Below, one piece after another: positions 18,667 to 28,203 of a stretch of 64,000 bases of DNA. The notes under the pieces are model-generated. The model was not told the origin of the DNA and made no database searches. It saw only the letters and a list, made by a program, of their open reading frames with translations. The stretch is from NCBI RefSeq assembly GCF_037977235.1, contig NZ_CP150276.1, positions 3,472,001 through 3,536,000 of the forward strand, given 5' to 3'. The translations under genes and the position numbers were made by a program. This stretch comes from Paenibacillus sp. FSL K6-0276. Lineage in GTDB: Bacteria; Bacillota; Bacilli; Paenibacillales; Paenibacillaceae. Each line of letters opens with the position of its first letter. Position 1 is the stretch's first letter.

Positions 18667-19347
18667 TTATAACTTTCTTTCCAAGACCTTATCACGATGG
18701 ATAAGTATAGTTCTGAACCCTGTCTGAATCACTTCAGCTTTCACCAATTCTTGCAATGCCACAGTAACCGCTTCTCTGCTCGCACCAATCAAATTAGCGA
18801 TTTCTTGATGCGAAAGAGGAACATTGATTTTGTAATAATTGTCCTCGTTTTTAACCCCAAGCTGATCAGATAGCTTTAAAAGAACGCACAATATTTTATC
18901 ATGCAGATTTCCGATGGCTAGATTTTGTGTTAACTGACTCATACTTTTTATGCGATCACTCAATACTTGAAGTAGTGACTTCAAAAATCTAGGTCGGTGA
19001 GAGATGAATTCTTCAAATCTTGTAGGATCAATTGTGCAGATATGACATTCCTCGATTGTTTCAATGTAATGTTCCCTAGTTCCAAAAGAAATCACATCCA
19101 TTTCACCAAAAACATTGCCTTCACTGAGGATATCCGACGTAAATTGCTTACCGTCTGCGTTCAATTGGTATAAGCGAACCTTCCCCTTTTTCACAAAAAA
19201 CAATCCTTCAGAAAAGGTTTCTGGTGTTTGTATATATGTATTTTTCGGGACTACTGTTATTCGAGTTAACTCTTCCATTTCAATTAGATCATCAAGTTCT
19301 AACACTTGAAGCAAATTGAATTGAGATAAATAATGAATATTCTCCAT
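18667..19347 (-). CDS. Crp/Fnr-family transcriptional regulator
   Basis: Cyclic-nucleotide-binding-type beta barrel (about residues 20-125, GKVRLYQLNADGKQF then GNVFGEMD) and C-terminal winged HTH (LSHQEIANLIGASREAVTVALQELV). No Cys cluster for an FNR iron-sulphur centre is seen, so it senses a small molecule or acts without one. GGAGGGGCA precedes the ATG. The upstream oxidoreductase gene has its own terminator, so the two are probably separate transcripts. Confidence 0.9.
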   Translation of the reverse strand: MENIHYLSQFNLLQVLELDDLIEMEELTRITVVPKNTYIQTPETFSEGLFFVKKGKVRLYQLNADGKQFTSDILSEGNVFGEMDVISFGTREHYIETIEECHICTIDPTRFEEFISHRPRFLKSLLQVLSDRIKSMSQLTQNLAIGNLHDKILCVLLKLSDQLGVKNEDNYYKINVPLSHQEIANLIGASREAVTVALQELVKAEVIQTGFRTILIHRDKVLERKL

Positions 19348-19389
19348 TGCCCCTCCTGTGTAAAACGTTATTCATTCCAGTATACCTCA

Positions 19390-19420
19390 CAAAAAAGCCA
19401 CGTCCTAAGGACGCAGCTTA
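19390..19420 (-). terminator. Terminator of the LLM oxidoreductase gene
   Basis: Stem AAGCTGCGTCC/GGACGTGGCTT with a TTA loop, then a T-run on the minus strand. Confidence 0.8.
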
Positions 19421-19425
19421 TTAAT

Positions 19426-20481
19426 TTAACGATTACTTGCTTCCCAGCGCGATACTTCTTCACGAACACGAGGGGCTACTTCCGTTCCCAGCAGTCTAAT
19501 CGCCTTCATAACATCCTCATGAGGCATTGTACCGTGGGGCACATGTAAAAAGAATCGCGTAATCCCCACATGCTTGCGCAGATGAATGATTTTGTTAGCT
19601 ACTGTTTCTGGATCACCTACGTATAAAGCGCCATCAAAGCTGCACGCTGCATCATAATCGGAACGATGGTATGGTGGCGTCCCTTTTTCCTTCGCCCGCA
19701 CATTGGTCCGAGCATGCGTTGAAGGGAAAAACTTCTCCAGTGCTAACTCATTAGTCTCAGCAATGAACCCGTGAGAGTGTGATGCAATGGGCAAGTTTGA
19801 AATATCATATCCGGCTTCAGCCGCTGCTTTTTTGTAGAGCTGCACATGTGTCGCATAATCAAGCGGTAGAACATTCCCAATTATCGCTAAAACAAAAGGC
19901 AAACCTAGTGATCCTGTGCGGATCGCAGACTCTGGACTTCCTGCACTTCCAATCCAAATCGGTAAAGGATCTTGAACCGGTCGTGGGTAAATACCCAGAT
20001 TGTCTATAGCCGCTCGATGTTTGCCGCTCCAGGTTACTTTTTCTGACTTTTGGATGGCTAATAACAATTCCAGCTTTTCATTGAACAGTTCTTCATAATC
20101 TTTCAGATCATAGCCGAATAATGGAAAAGACTCTGTAAACGAACCACGGCCGATCATAATCTCCGCACGTCCATTCGAAATTCCGTCCAGCGTTGCAAAA
20201 TCCTGAAATACCCGTACCGGATCAGCTGAAGACAGGATCATTACGGCACTGGTCAACCGAATCTTGGAAGTCAACGATGCAGCCGCAGCTAACACAACCG
20301 CCGGTGATGAAGCCGCATAATCATGACGATGATGCTCACCCACTCCGTATACATCTAGTCCCACTTGTTCAGCAAGTACAATTTCCTCCACTACTTCACG
20401 TAGCCGTTCTGCATGACTTATTGTCTCACCCGTTTGGACATCGGGCGTTGTCTCGACAAAGGTACTTATTCCAAGTTCCAC
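19426..20481 (-). CDS. LLM-class flavin-dependent oxidoreductase
   Basis: Bacterial luciferase-like TIM-barrel monooxygenase, 351 aa. Family features: N-terminal LGISTFVETTP, YGVGEHHRHDYAASSP, LTSAVMILSSADPVRVFQDF, RAEIMIGRGSF, PLPIWIGSAGSPESAIR. These use FMNH2 or F420; FMNH2 is expected in Bacillota. Start GTG at 20481 follows AGGAGG. Substrate unknown; many relatives act on alkanes, sulphonates or aldehydes. Confidence 0.92.
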   Translation of the reverse strand: MELGISTFVETTPDVQTGETISHAERLREVVEEIVLAEQVGLDVYGVGEHHRHDYAASSPAVVLAAAASLTSKIRLTSAVMILSSADPVRVFQDFATLDGISNGRAEIMIGRGSFTESFPLFGYDLKDYEELFNEKLELLLAIQKSEKVTWSGKHRAAIDNLGIYPRPVQDPLPIWIGSAGSPESAIRTGSLGLPFVLAIIGNVLPLDYATHVQLYKKAAAEAGYDISNLPIASHSHGFIAETNELALEKFFPSTHARTNVRAKEKGTPPYHRSDYDAACSFDGALYVGDPETVANKIIHLRKHVGITRFFLHVPHGTMPHEDVMKAIRLLGTEVAPRVREEVSRWEASNR

Positions 20482-20744
20482 TTTTCATTTCCTCCTAATG
20501 TCTGCGCGTTGCATTATTCTCTGGTTGTAAATGGTTAATTATTCATGATCACTTTTAAGCAAGAAGTCAATTATAATAGGATTCCCCGATAATTCCAACT
20601 ATTTCAGATCCCCTCGATAATAAATCGGTATGAGGAGCCCTTAATTTAATGATTTAGGCCATTTCTGCTAGATTATCGAACTCTGATGCAGCTATTTACT
20701 CCAAACTCAAATAGCTGCATTACGGTCCGTAACGGCAGGGCTAC

Positions 20745-21030
20745 GTGCTATCTGGCTGCAACACAACAATTAAACTGGGATTACGCCGCTAATGTGCGAG
20801 AGATTAGCTAATGCATTGCAATCACGAAGTTGGTTTAATTGTATTTTGTGCAACTACATTAACTTTGAAGGTAGTTTATTGGGATTTAGTTGCACTCTAT
20901 ACACTTAAAAATGAACATTTACCTCCATATGGCGGAATTCTCGAAAAATAGTTGTACAGGTATGCAATTAAACTGGGACTAAGCCGCAAACGAAAAAGCG
21001 CAATTGTACTTTTTACAACTATTTAGCTTT
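20745..21030. repeat. Imperfect direct/inverted repeat cluster
   Basis: Two copies of a roughly 25-bp unit (CAATTAAACTGGGAyTAmGCCGC) separated by about 200 bp, each near a complementary TTTAATTGTATT or GCAATTGTACTT segment followed by GTGCAACT or ACAACT. Each unit could fold into a long hairpin. It looks like a dispersed intergenic element. Confidence 0.5.
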
Positions 21031-21093
21031 TTTAACGAGAATTGAGGGGTAACTAGTGCGATGTAATGGTGATTTACCAAGAGAATATTAAAA

Positions 21094-21130
21094 GACCACT
21101 AATCACCTGAAAAACGGAATGTTAGTGGTC
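21094..21130. terminator. Terminator of the acyltransferase gene
   Basis: Stem GACCACTAA/TTAGTGGTC with a 19-base loop; T-rich on both strands, so it may work in both directions. Confidence 0.65.
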
Positions 21131-21139
21131 AATTTTTAG

Positions 21140-22258
21140 CTAGTTTATGTTCCCAATACTCGAGCTTATGGACTTATCCAGCGGTTTCGGGGGTTTTCTC
21201 TGATTGATCCCAATCCCAATTCGACCGAATACATAGGCTCCGCCTGGAATACGATTCGCTAAGTTCATTATGATCGCCGAACCCACTACACATCCCACAA
21301 ATTGTTGTAGAACACTGAATAGTCCAAGGTTTTGCAATCCGAACGAAGAAGGAAGTTTGACGAATAGAGCCAACAGCAACGGATGAAGCAAGTATATGCC
21401 GAAGGAGTATCTACTGCTCCACTCCAGCACACGCGGCACTTTTTTCAATGAAGAAGCAACTGTGAAGAGTAATAGAATCATACTCATAGCGAATAGTAAC
21501 ATATCAATTCTCTTGGAGCTATGCGCTGTAATCCAGCCTTGCCCATTCACGAACAGCACAAGCGCCCCAGTTACAACCGGAAGAATGTAGACGGCTAAAT
21601 GGAACTGTTTTAATTTTTCCCGGAACCAACTCTCATTTCGCCCCAAGTAATAAGCCACAGTAAAGTAGAAAATCCACCCCGGAGAGAAAACCCAATACAA
21701 TTTATCCCAGATATAATGAGCGGCTACCGTATCCACGGGCTTGGTGACGTTGAAGAAACCCAAGTACACTACGTTTATTACGAACGATGCAATCAGCATA
21801 GTGCGGGGAGTGAATTTTTTTGCATGCTTTTGAAACAAGATGAACAAGCCATAAAACTGAAAGATAATGAGGATAAAGTAGCCGTGAAAATCTCCGAGTA
21901 ACAAATGACGCCAGAGGTAATACCAAAAAGCCTGAAGAAGTGGAATACCTTCGCTGCTCGACATGTCCAGTCCTTTTAATCCTGCGTACAAAGCCCCGAA
22001 AAAAAAGTAGGGAAGTAAAATGTACTTAATCCGCTTCTCCCAAAATCTCGCAGGAATTCCATCTGGGTAAGCAAACGACAATACGAATTGGGAGATAAAT
22101 ACGAATACCGGCGTGCCAAATGTCAGCAGTAGACCAACCGACTCTACCCAAGGCGTATTTCCGTCGTCATAGACTCGATATAAAGCATGCAGCAACGCTA
22201 TACTTAAGCAGGCTATGCTACGCAGAACAAACATTTCCGAATTCAATTTTCGTTCCAT
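21140..22258 (-). CDS. Membrane acyltransferase (acyltransferase_3 family)
   Basis: About ten membrane helices, 372 aa. Conserved start LRSIACLSIALLHALYRVYD with the catalytic His of the acyltransferase_3 fold, and YSFGIYLLHPLLLALF near the end. Such proteins O-acetylate or O-succinylate extracellular polysaccharides (OatA/YfiQ/IcaC-like). AAGGGG lies eight bases before the ATG. It is the last gene on the minus strand of the exopolysaccharide cluster, after the epimerase, so it probably acylates the polymer. Confidence 0.88.
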   Translation of the reverse strand: MERKLNSEMFVLRSIACLSIALLHALYRVYDDGNTPWVESVGLLLTFGTPVFVFISQFVLSFAYPDGIPARFWEKRIKYILLPYFFFGALYAGLKGLDMSSSEGIPLLQAFWYYLWRHLLLGDFHGYFILIIFQFYGLFILFQKHAKKFTPRTMLIASFVINVVYLGFFNVTKPVDTVAAHYIWDKLYWVFSPGWIFYFTVAYYLGRNESWFREKLKQFHLAVYILPVVTGALVLFVNGQGWITAHSSKRIDMLLFAMSMILLLFTVASSLKKVPRVLEWSSRYSFGIYLLHPLLLALFVKLPSSFGLQNLGLFSVLQQFVGCVVGSAIIMNLANRIPGGAYVFGRIGIGINQRKPPKPLDKSISSSIGNIN

Positions 22259-22285
22259 GGGGATGACCCCTTTCGATATTTACGA

Positions 22286-23230
22286 TTAGTGATCCACAGC
22301 ATTTCCTACAGTTAATCGGGCAGCGATCGTCTTCTTGAGCCCCTTGTAGAGGTCATGATTAGGAGACCAGGACATCAATTCTTGTGCTTTGCTATTGTTT
22401 AAATAGCTGTGAAGAATATCGCCTGGCCGAGCTTGTTCATAGGTTGTCTGGGATTCACGTCCCGTAATGCTGCCTATCATCTCCACAACAGTATTAATCG
22501 AGGTAGCTACTCCGCAGCTAATATTCATGGTCTGATTATCTACTTTGTCATCCGAAAGTGCCGCATCTACAAACGCCTGTGCCACATCCTCAACATAGAC
22601 AAAATCCCGTGTCTGTTCACCATCCCCATAGATCAAGAGCTCTTTGCCTTGCTTCATGCGATCCAGAAAAATCGAAACTACACCAGCTTCACCATGCGAA
22701 CTTTGCCGAGGTCCATATACGTTAGCAAGACGAAGTATCGTATACTTCAGCCCATGCATGCTGGCAAACATCCGAATGTAGGTCTCAGGAACACTTTTGG
22801 ATACGCCATAGCAGGACTCAGGATTCAAGGGATGTTTCTCATCAATGCTCAAATATTCAGGGTTCCCATATACAGCCGCCGACGAGGCGTATACGATCTT
22901 TTCAACATGATGAGCTTCGCACATTCGCAGGACGTTTAGTGTTCCGACAATATTCACGTTCGCATCAAACAACGGATTCCGCTGTGATTCCCTTACGTCA
23001 ATCTGTGCTGCTAGATGAATGACCACATCCGGCTTCTCACGGCTAAAGACTTCGCCCAGTGTCTCATCCCGAATATCGTATTGATATAGAAGTGCGGAAG
23101 GATTTCTATAGAATGAGCCGGAGGCACCCGATAAATTATCTACAATTACAGTTTCTATACCCTCTCTTATGAGCCGATCAACAACATGAGACCCAATAAA
23201 GCCAAGCCCCCCAGTTACTAGTACTTTCAA
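22286..23230 (-). CDS. NAD-dependent sugar epimerase, GalE-like
   Basis: Extended short-chain dehydrogenase/reductase acting on nucleotide sugars. Rossmann motif GGLGFIGSH at the N-terminus, YASSAAVYGN, the catalytic YGVSK (around residue 141), and NVYGPRQSSHGEAGVVSIF with DGEQTRDFVYVEDVA. It most resembles UDP-glucose/UDP-GlcNAc 4-epimerases. The start is TTG 23230, eight bases after AAAGGAG. It would supply UDP-Gal or UDP-GalNAc to the polysaccharide cluster; exact substrate is inferred. Confidence 0.9.
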   Translation of the reverse strand: MKVLVTGGLGFIGSHVVDRLIREGIETVIVDNLSGASGSFYRNPSALLYQYDIRDETLGEVFSREKPDVVIHLAAQIDVRESQRNPLFDANVNIVGTLNVLRMCEAHHVEKIVYASSAAVYGNPEYLSIDEKHPLNPESCYGVSKSVPETYIRMFASMHGLKYTILRLANVYGPRQSSHGEAGVVSIFLDRMKQGKELLIYGDGEQTRDFVYVEDVAQAFVDAALSDDKVDNQTMNISCGVATSINTVVEMIGSITGRESQTTYEQARPGDILHSYLNNSKAQELMSWSPNHDLYKGLKKTIAARLTVGNAVDH

Positions 23231-23328
23231 ATAAAAAACTCCTTTCGCCCTATAAGAGTGCTCTTTGTACAGGCATCTTCTTAAAGTTCACATAAAATAC
23301 TAAATCAAAGAATAAAGGAGTGAAGTAT

Positions 23329-24975
23329 ATGGCAACTGCCCCTATTCCAGATAATTCTGTAACAACGTCCGTAATTGTGGACGGCGCAGTCACTTCTATT
23401 AAATTAGACCCTGAGACTAACGGTTATGTGAATGTCCGATCATATGGAGCCGTAGGGAATGGTCTCAAAGACGACACAGTCGCGATTCAAAATGCAATCA
23501 ATGCTGGAAACATCAAACGTAAAGTTGTTATTTTCCCGCCTGGTGTATACAAAGTCTCTTCTGGTCGCATGCGTAATCCTTCCAGCCTTGAATGGTGGTG
23601 TCTTCGCATTCCATCCGGAACCAATCTAAGCTTTGAACCAGGGTCCAAGCTGTTACTAGCATCGAACCCACCTTCAGATACTAGAGTACTTGTCATCTTA
23701 AACGCCGCTAATATCACGATAACCGGCGCTCTCGAAATCGATGGAAGTGCTTCGACTGTGAAATCAACCGTCAACGATCAACTTCACGGCTTGTTCATTT
23801 CTTCTTCGCAAAATATATCCATCGAATCGGTCTACTCCCATGATTGCTACGGTGATAATATTTTTATTGGAGGTACGGAAGAAGTTCCATCCGTTAATGT
23901 GCAGATCGGGTATGCGCGCTGTGAGACGGCTGGACGAAAGAACTTCGTCATCCATTTTGTAGATCAGCTTCATGTCAACAGCGCAGTCCTAAACAACAGT
24001 CGCGGTGGAGCGCCTAGCTTCAATGGGGCCAACTCGTTAGATTTGGAACCCGACGAATTCAAGGGAACGCGCAGCTTTTATCAACGCTTCGACTCCTTAA
24101 CTACCATTGGTTTCGGTAATGATCTGTCAGCAGGACTTACAGATGAAATCGCCAGACTCTGGACCCTGGACATCGGTTCACTTGATATGCGTGTTAGTGG
24201 ATCCGTAAGTCCAGCATTACTGTCTTATGGACTGACTATGAAAATTAGTCATTTGTCTATTCGTTCCACTGATCATAAAGCTAGTTACGGTTTACAGACG
24301 ATTTATTCACAATTTATCGATATAGCGAGCGCTAAGTTCGACGGCATTGGAGGTCCTGCCATTTATGCTGCGTTCAATGCTTCCGGAGGTAGACCAAGAT
24401 TGCATATTGGATCTTTAGGAATGTACGGCTCAGGCTCCAACTTAGCTAGCGGAGTCCGAATCGACGGAGGAGATCTTTATGTGGGGACGATGGATGCACA
24501 GGACTTAATGGGTAGTACCTTGTACTTGTTCACAACGCAATCAGACACGATGGTTACTGTCGACAATATGATTGTCCGTAACAGCGGAACTAATCAGGTA
24601 GTGCTAGTCTCTTCTTATGGTACAGCTAAACCTTCCTTGCTCCTGAACAATGTGGCAGTGTTCGATACTCGTGCTGTAAAGGTAAAACGCATTCTAGAAT
24701 TCGAAACGTTGGTTGCTATGCAGGGTACGTCTCTTGGCACCTTGTATAATCCGTATTCACTAACTGAATGGTTCTCTACCTATGGCAACTTCAAACGAGC
24801 GATTCGACTCGTTGGGGGTACATTACTTCCCGCAGTATTCATCGTGGAAGGTTCGCCCGAGGGCACCATAACCGCTCCGGTTGGCAGTCTAGCTATGCGA
24901 ACAGATGGTATACCAAAAGCCACTTTTTATGTGAAAGAAAGCGGAACCGGTGCTAACGGTTGGGTTGCCAAGTAA
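23329..24975 (+). CDS. Right-handed beta-helix protein with pectate-lyase-3-like N-terminus
   Basis: 549 aa. The segment VNVRSYGAVGNGLKDDTVAIQNAI is the classic start of pectate_lyase_3/GH28-type beta-helix proteins, followed by IFPPGVYKV and repetitive short beta turns typical of a parallel beta helix. The C-terminal part (SPEGTITAPVGSLAMRTDG) is a small beta module seen in phage tailspike-like proteins. ATG 23329 with AAAGGAG eight bases upstream. There is no signal peptide. It is the only plus-strand gene in the exopolysaccharide cluster, divergent from the epimerase. A role in trimming or modifying the polymer is plausible; no catalytic residues are assigned. Confidence 0.85.
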   Translation: MATAPIPDNSVTTSVIVDGAVTSIKLDPETNGYVNVRSYGAVGNGLKDDTVAIQNAINAGNIKRKVVIFPPGVYKVSSGRMRNPSSLEWWCLRIPSGTNLSFEPGSKLLLASNPPSDTRVLVILNAANITITGALEIDGSASTVKSTVNDQLHGLFISSSQNISIESVYSHDCYGDNIFIGGTEEVPSVNVQIGYARCETAGRKNFVIHFVDQLHVNSAVLNNSRGGAPSFNGANSLDLEPDEFKGTRSFYQRFDSLTTIGFGNDLSAGLTDEIARLWTLDIGSLDMRVSGSVSPALLSYGLTMKISHLSIRSTDHKASYGLQTIYSQFIDIASAKFDGIGGPAIYAAFNASGGRPRLHIGSLGMYGSGSNLASGVRIDGGDLYVGTMDAQDLMGSTLYLFTTQSDTMVTVDNMIVRNSGTNQVVLVSSYGTAKPSLLLNNVAVFDTRAVKVKRILEFETLVAMQGTSLGTLYNPYSLTEWFSTYGNFKRAIRLVGGTLLPAVFIVEGSPEGTITAPVGSLAMRTDGIPKATFYVKESGTGANGWVAK

Positions 24976-24979
24976 ACTT

Positions 24980-26146
24980 TCAGCGGTTCTGAATGCATGA
25001 CTCTATCGCATCCATTACACGTACCAGATCATCATCCGATAAGGAACTTCCAGAGGGTAGACATACACCTTTTGTGAACAATTGATCAGATATACTATGT
25101 CCCTCCATGTATGGATAATAGATGGCGTTCTCGAACAGAGGTTGCAAATGCAATGGCTTCCATACAGGTCTAGCTTCTATATTGTTAAATTCAAGGCACT
25201 TTAAGAGTTGATTAGCGGAGAATCCAGCGATCTCTTCATCAATCGTTAGCGCACTTAACCAGCGTGTACTACGACAATCTGGCGCTTCCGGCATGAAATG
25301 AAGACCCGGAACGGATCCCAATCGCTCTAAGTACGTTTGACTAATATGTCTACGCCGTTCGACTCTTTCCTCAAGCAGTTCCAATTGACCGCGGCCTATA
25401 GCTGCCAATAGGTTACTGAGCCGATAGTTGTAACCCATTTCGGAATGCTGATAGTGTGGTGCAGCGTCACGTGCTTGTGTAGACCAGAAACGAGCCTGAT
25501 CTAATGCATCGGTATCATCCGACACAAGCATGCCTCCACCTGAGGTTGTAATGATTTTATTACCGTTGAAAGAATAGATTCCGAATCGGCCCCAAGTACC
25601 ACTTGCCTTTCCGTGGTAAAAAGCGCCCAGCGATTCAGCAGCATCTTCTATCAAAGTAATACCATATCGATTAGCGATTTCTACAATAGGCTTCATGTCT
25701 GCGCTCTGTCCGTATAAATTGACGACAATAGCTGCTTTAGGCAGTAGCCCTTTGTCATTCAAATCTTGGCAGGCTCTCTGAAAGGCTAGTGGACACATGT
25801 TCCACGTCTCTGGCTCTGAGTCTACGAATACAGGCTTAGCCCCCAAATATAGAATAGGATTAGCACTGGCTACGAACGTTAGCGTCGAACAAATCACATA
25901 ATCTCCTCGGGAGACGCCAGCTAGACGAAGTGCGAGATGAATTGCCGCTGTTCCAGAGCTTAACGCAAGCGCACCCTTTGAACCTGTATATTCTGCCATC
26001 TCTCTCTCGAAAGCATCGACTTGCGGTCCAATAGGAGCGATCCAGCCAGAATGAATTGCATCCTCTAAATAGGCCTGTTCACGTCCACTTACATGCGGCG
26101 GGGATAACAAGATTCGTGGTAGAATGCTTGGTTGACGAATACTCAT
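24980..26146 (-). CDS. DegT/DnrJ/EryC1/StrS aminotransferase
   Basis: PLP-dependent sugar aminotransferase converting a 4-keto or 3-keto nucleotide sugar to an amino sugar. Family blocks: SGTAAIHLALRLAGV, VLIEDAAESLGAFYHGK-like segment, and YSFNGNKIITTSGGGM containing the PLP lysine (about residue 194). ATG 26146 follows GGAG; a longer frame lacks a site. Together with the membrane dehydratase (29973-31883) it likely makes a UDP-4-amino-4,6-dideoxy-sugar, as PglF and PglE do. Confidence 0.92.
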   Translation of the reverse strand: MSIRQPSILPRILLSPPHVSGREQAYLEDAIHSGWIAPIGPQVDAFEREMAEYTGSKGALALSSGTAAIHLALRLAGVSRGDYVICSTLTFVASANPILYLGAKPVFVDSEPETWNMCPLAFQRACQDLNDKGLLPKAAIVVNLYGQSADMKPIVEIANRYGITLIEDAAESLGAFYHGKASGTWGRFGIYSFNGNKIITTSGGGMLVSDDTDALDQARFWSTQARDAAPHYQHSEMGYNYRLSNLLAAIGRGQLELLEERVERRRHISQTYLERLGSVPGLHFMPEAPDCRSTRWLSALTIDEEIAGFSANQLLKCLEFNNIEARPVWKPLHLQPLFENAIYYPYMEGHSISDQLFTKGVCLPSGSSLSDDDLVRVMDAIESCIQNR

Positions 26147-26205
26147 GCCTTGCTCCTTTCTCCATTTGGATGCTTTCATCCAGATGGAATACATATCAAA
26201 TTGAT

Positions 26206-27315
26206 TTATTTATGAGCGTGGTCCATGATATTTTGATTCAAAAAAGACGGATTCCGATATAGTGGAAAATAATTCCCGGCTAACCCAGTGTCACAGAGCG
26301 ATAAAATGCGATCATACACTTCAGGAAAAAATATTCGCTTACCAAGGTAATAGTCCAGTGGTTCTAGTTGAGTAGCAAATTTTAGTTTGAACTGAAATAG
26401 TTCGTCGTTGCCGTTATATCCCCCACCCAAATGAAATCTTTCGTATCCATTCTCCATCCCCCACACGGCTGCTGAGTGGATGAGAAATTTGGTTGGTGAC
26501 CACTGCAGATAGGCCCGATCCCAACCGCATAAGTGATAATGCATCCATGGTCCATCATGAAGCACAATACTGGCCGCTACAGTTTTCTCCCCATCCATCG
26601 CCTCGAACAACTCTACCCGCCCGTCTAACAAACGGCTTGTATCTTCTATAAATTTTTTGGGGAAATAATAGAAGGAATCTGCCTGTAAATCATTTAACGT
26701 TCTGTAATATAATTCGGTGAAAATCTCGATCCGATCCCTTAGATCCGACTTTCGAATGGTTAATGGAGATGACTTTGTTTTGCGAATATTTCTTTTATGA
26801 TTGCTGCCATAATTCTGGATAAGTGCTGACTCCGAGCCAACCGTCAAATCCATATAAGCTGTATTCCGATTCAACTCTGTAGTAAGCCCATTTTGGTATT
26901 CGGTGGCATTACCTATTAACGGATGAAATCTTACAAACTCGGTCATGATCCTTTTCGCTTTGCAGTATTCGGTGAACGCTTCACTGAACTGTCGGTACAG
27001 CTCCGTTCGTTCAGCTCCTGGCGGCACATTCGATATCGGTCCCCCGTATCCATAAGGTGTGCTAATGTCGTACCACTCACCTTCAAGCCCCAGTTGAATT
27101 ATTGCGGGAAGATGGCTTATGGAGCGAAGCAAGTATGGATAAATAATAAGCTGGTCACCCTGCTTAAATACAAATAGCTCTGCCTGTTGATGATCATCAT
27201 CCTCGAACAGCCGAAAAAAATCAGCAGAGAAATAGATATCTTTTCTTTCCATCTGATTCAAATAAGCATCCCATTCTTCAGAATGCGAGCTATTAAGAAC
27301 GAGGAAATTACTCAT
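26206..27315 (-). CDS. FemAB-like GNAT-fold transferase
   Basis: About 370 aa. The C-terminal half has the peptidoglycan-bridge/BioF2-like acetyltransferase pattern: SNHKRNIRKTKSS, GEKTVAASIVLHDG, YHLCGWDRAYLQWSPTKFLIHSA and FHLGGGYNGNDELFQFKLKF. FemAB-related proteins in polysaccharide clusters transfer amino acids or acyl groups to sugar amines. ATG 27315 is twelve bases after AGGAGG. It lies between the aminotransferase and the GNAT gene, which fits a role in decorating the amino sugar; this is an inference. Confidence 0.85.
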   Translation of the reverse strand: MSNFLVLNSSHSEEWDAYLNQMERKDIYFSADFFRLFEDDDHQQAELFVFKQGDQLIIYPYLLRSISHLPAIIQLGLEGEWYDISTPYGYGGPISNVPPGAERTELYRQFSEAFTEYCKAKRIMTEFVRFHPLIGNATEYQNGLTTELNRNTAYMDLTVGSESALIQNYGSNHKRNIRKTKSSPLTIRKSDLRDRIEIFTELYYRTLNDLQADSFYYFPKKFIEDTSRLLDGRVELFEAMDGEKTVAASIVLHDGPWMHYHLCGWDRAYLQWSPTKFLIHSAAVWGMENGYERFHLGGGYNGNDELFQFKLKFATQLEPLDYYLGKRIFFPEVYDRILSLCDTGLAGNYFPLYRNPSFLNQNIMDHAHK

Positions 27316-27393
27316 ACGTCGCCTCCTAAAAGTTATGTTAGCGTATGCTTCCTTGAGGTACTTCGACAAAACTTACTTCGGAAGCATTCGCTG

Positions 27394-28203
27394 CTAATCC
27401 AATATCTTGATCATACGTATACTTTCAGTGCTTAAGCTTAGCTCGGGGTCTCTCTCACGTAAGAATGCATCGGATGAGAGTAACAACAACCTTCTCTCCC
27501 GGTCTAGGTCGAGTAACACATCGGTCAGTTGATAACCTCCATCCCACTCTCCACTTTGCAGTTGGATGCGAAAATACTGCTCGCCGAGCCGACCTACGAC
27601 AGAAGTCTTCTGCTTCGTTCTAATCCTAAAAGAAGAGAATCCGTACTTTAGATGATGTGCCTCTGCCATTGGGTAATCATCAATGATGTACACCACTTCT
27701 TCGTCATCTATATGTGCTCCAGTAGCAGTAACATCCGCACTTGCCGCTACTGAACGATCCAAATCCCTCACGTACCAATAAGTACGTCCTTCCTCTGTAA
27801 AGCCAAGGCGAAGATACCAAGCATGAGCCTGTTCATTCCATGAGAACACATCAAGTACCAGCTTCTGGATGCCATCCTTCTTGGCTAATTTCTCTCCGTA
27901 AGCCATGAGCATTCCGCCAATGCCATCCTTACGATAGGCCGCATCCACATTCAAGTTATTCAGAACTAACATCTGTTCCATTCTTCGCCATTCAGCGAAT
28001 CCAATGAGAACATCTCCAATATAGGCTCCAATCAACAATGTGGCTGAATGGCCTCCACACTTACAAGCCGCTTGCAGATACGCTGGATAACCTGCACAAG
28101 CAAATATCGTTTGATTGTAAACATGCTCCGGTAAGTTGCTCTTCAAGAGCCGGCATGCATGATTAATATCGTCTTCATGCAGCGGTCTAAACTGCACATT
28201 CAT
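27394..28203 (-). CDS. GNAT acetyltransferase of the polysaccharide cluster
   Basis: N-terminal 150 residues are a GNAT domain (NNLNVDAAYRKDGIGGMLMAYGEKLAKK acetyl-CoA loop, then SWNEQAHAWYLRLGFTEEG). A C-terminal extension of about 110 residues is unassigned. Its ATG overlaps the stop of the sugar-transferase gene by four bases (ATGA), so it is co-translated. It may N-acetylate the amino sugar made by the dehydratase/aminotransferase pair, replacing the PglD-type enzyme that is absent here. A protein or small-molecule target cannot be excluded. Confidence 0.85.
   Translation of the reverse strand: MNVQFRPLHEDDINHACRLLKSNLPEHVYNQTIFACAGYPAYLQAACKCGGHSATLLIGAYIGDVLIGFAEWRRMEQMLVLNNLNVDAAYRKDGIGGMLMAYGEKLAKKDGIQKLVLDVFSWNEQAHAWYLRLGFTEEGRTYWYVRDLDRSVAASADVTATGAHIDDEEVVYIIDDYPMAEAHHLKYGFSSFRIRTKQKTSVVGRLGEQYFRIQLQSGEWDGGYQLTDVLLDLDRERRLLLLSSDAFLRERDPELSLSTESIRMIKILD

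Larger units (their letters stand above)
20482..21139. other. Intergenic region carrying a local repeat cluster
   Basis: 658 bases with no supported gene. CAATTAAACTGGGA followed by a TTACGCCGC or CTAAGCCGC variant appears twice (about 20769 and 20967), with AGTTG/CAACT and CAATTGTA segments in inverted arrangement around them. It ends with the hairpin at 21094-21130. Confidence 0.5.
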
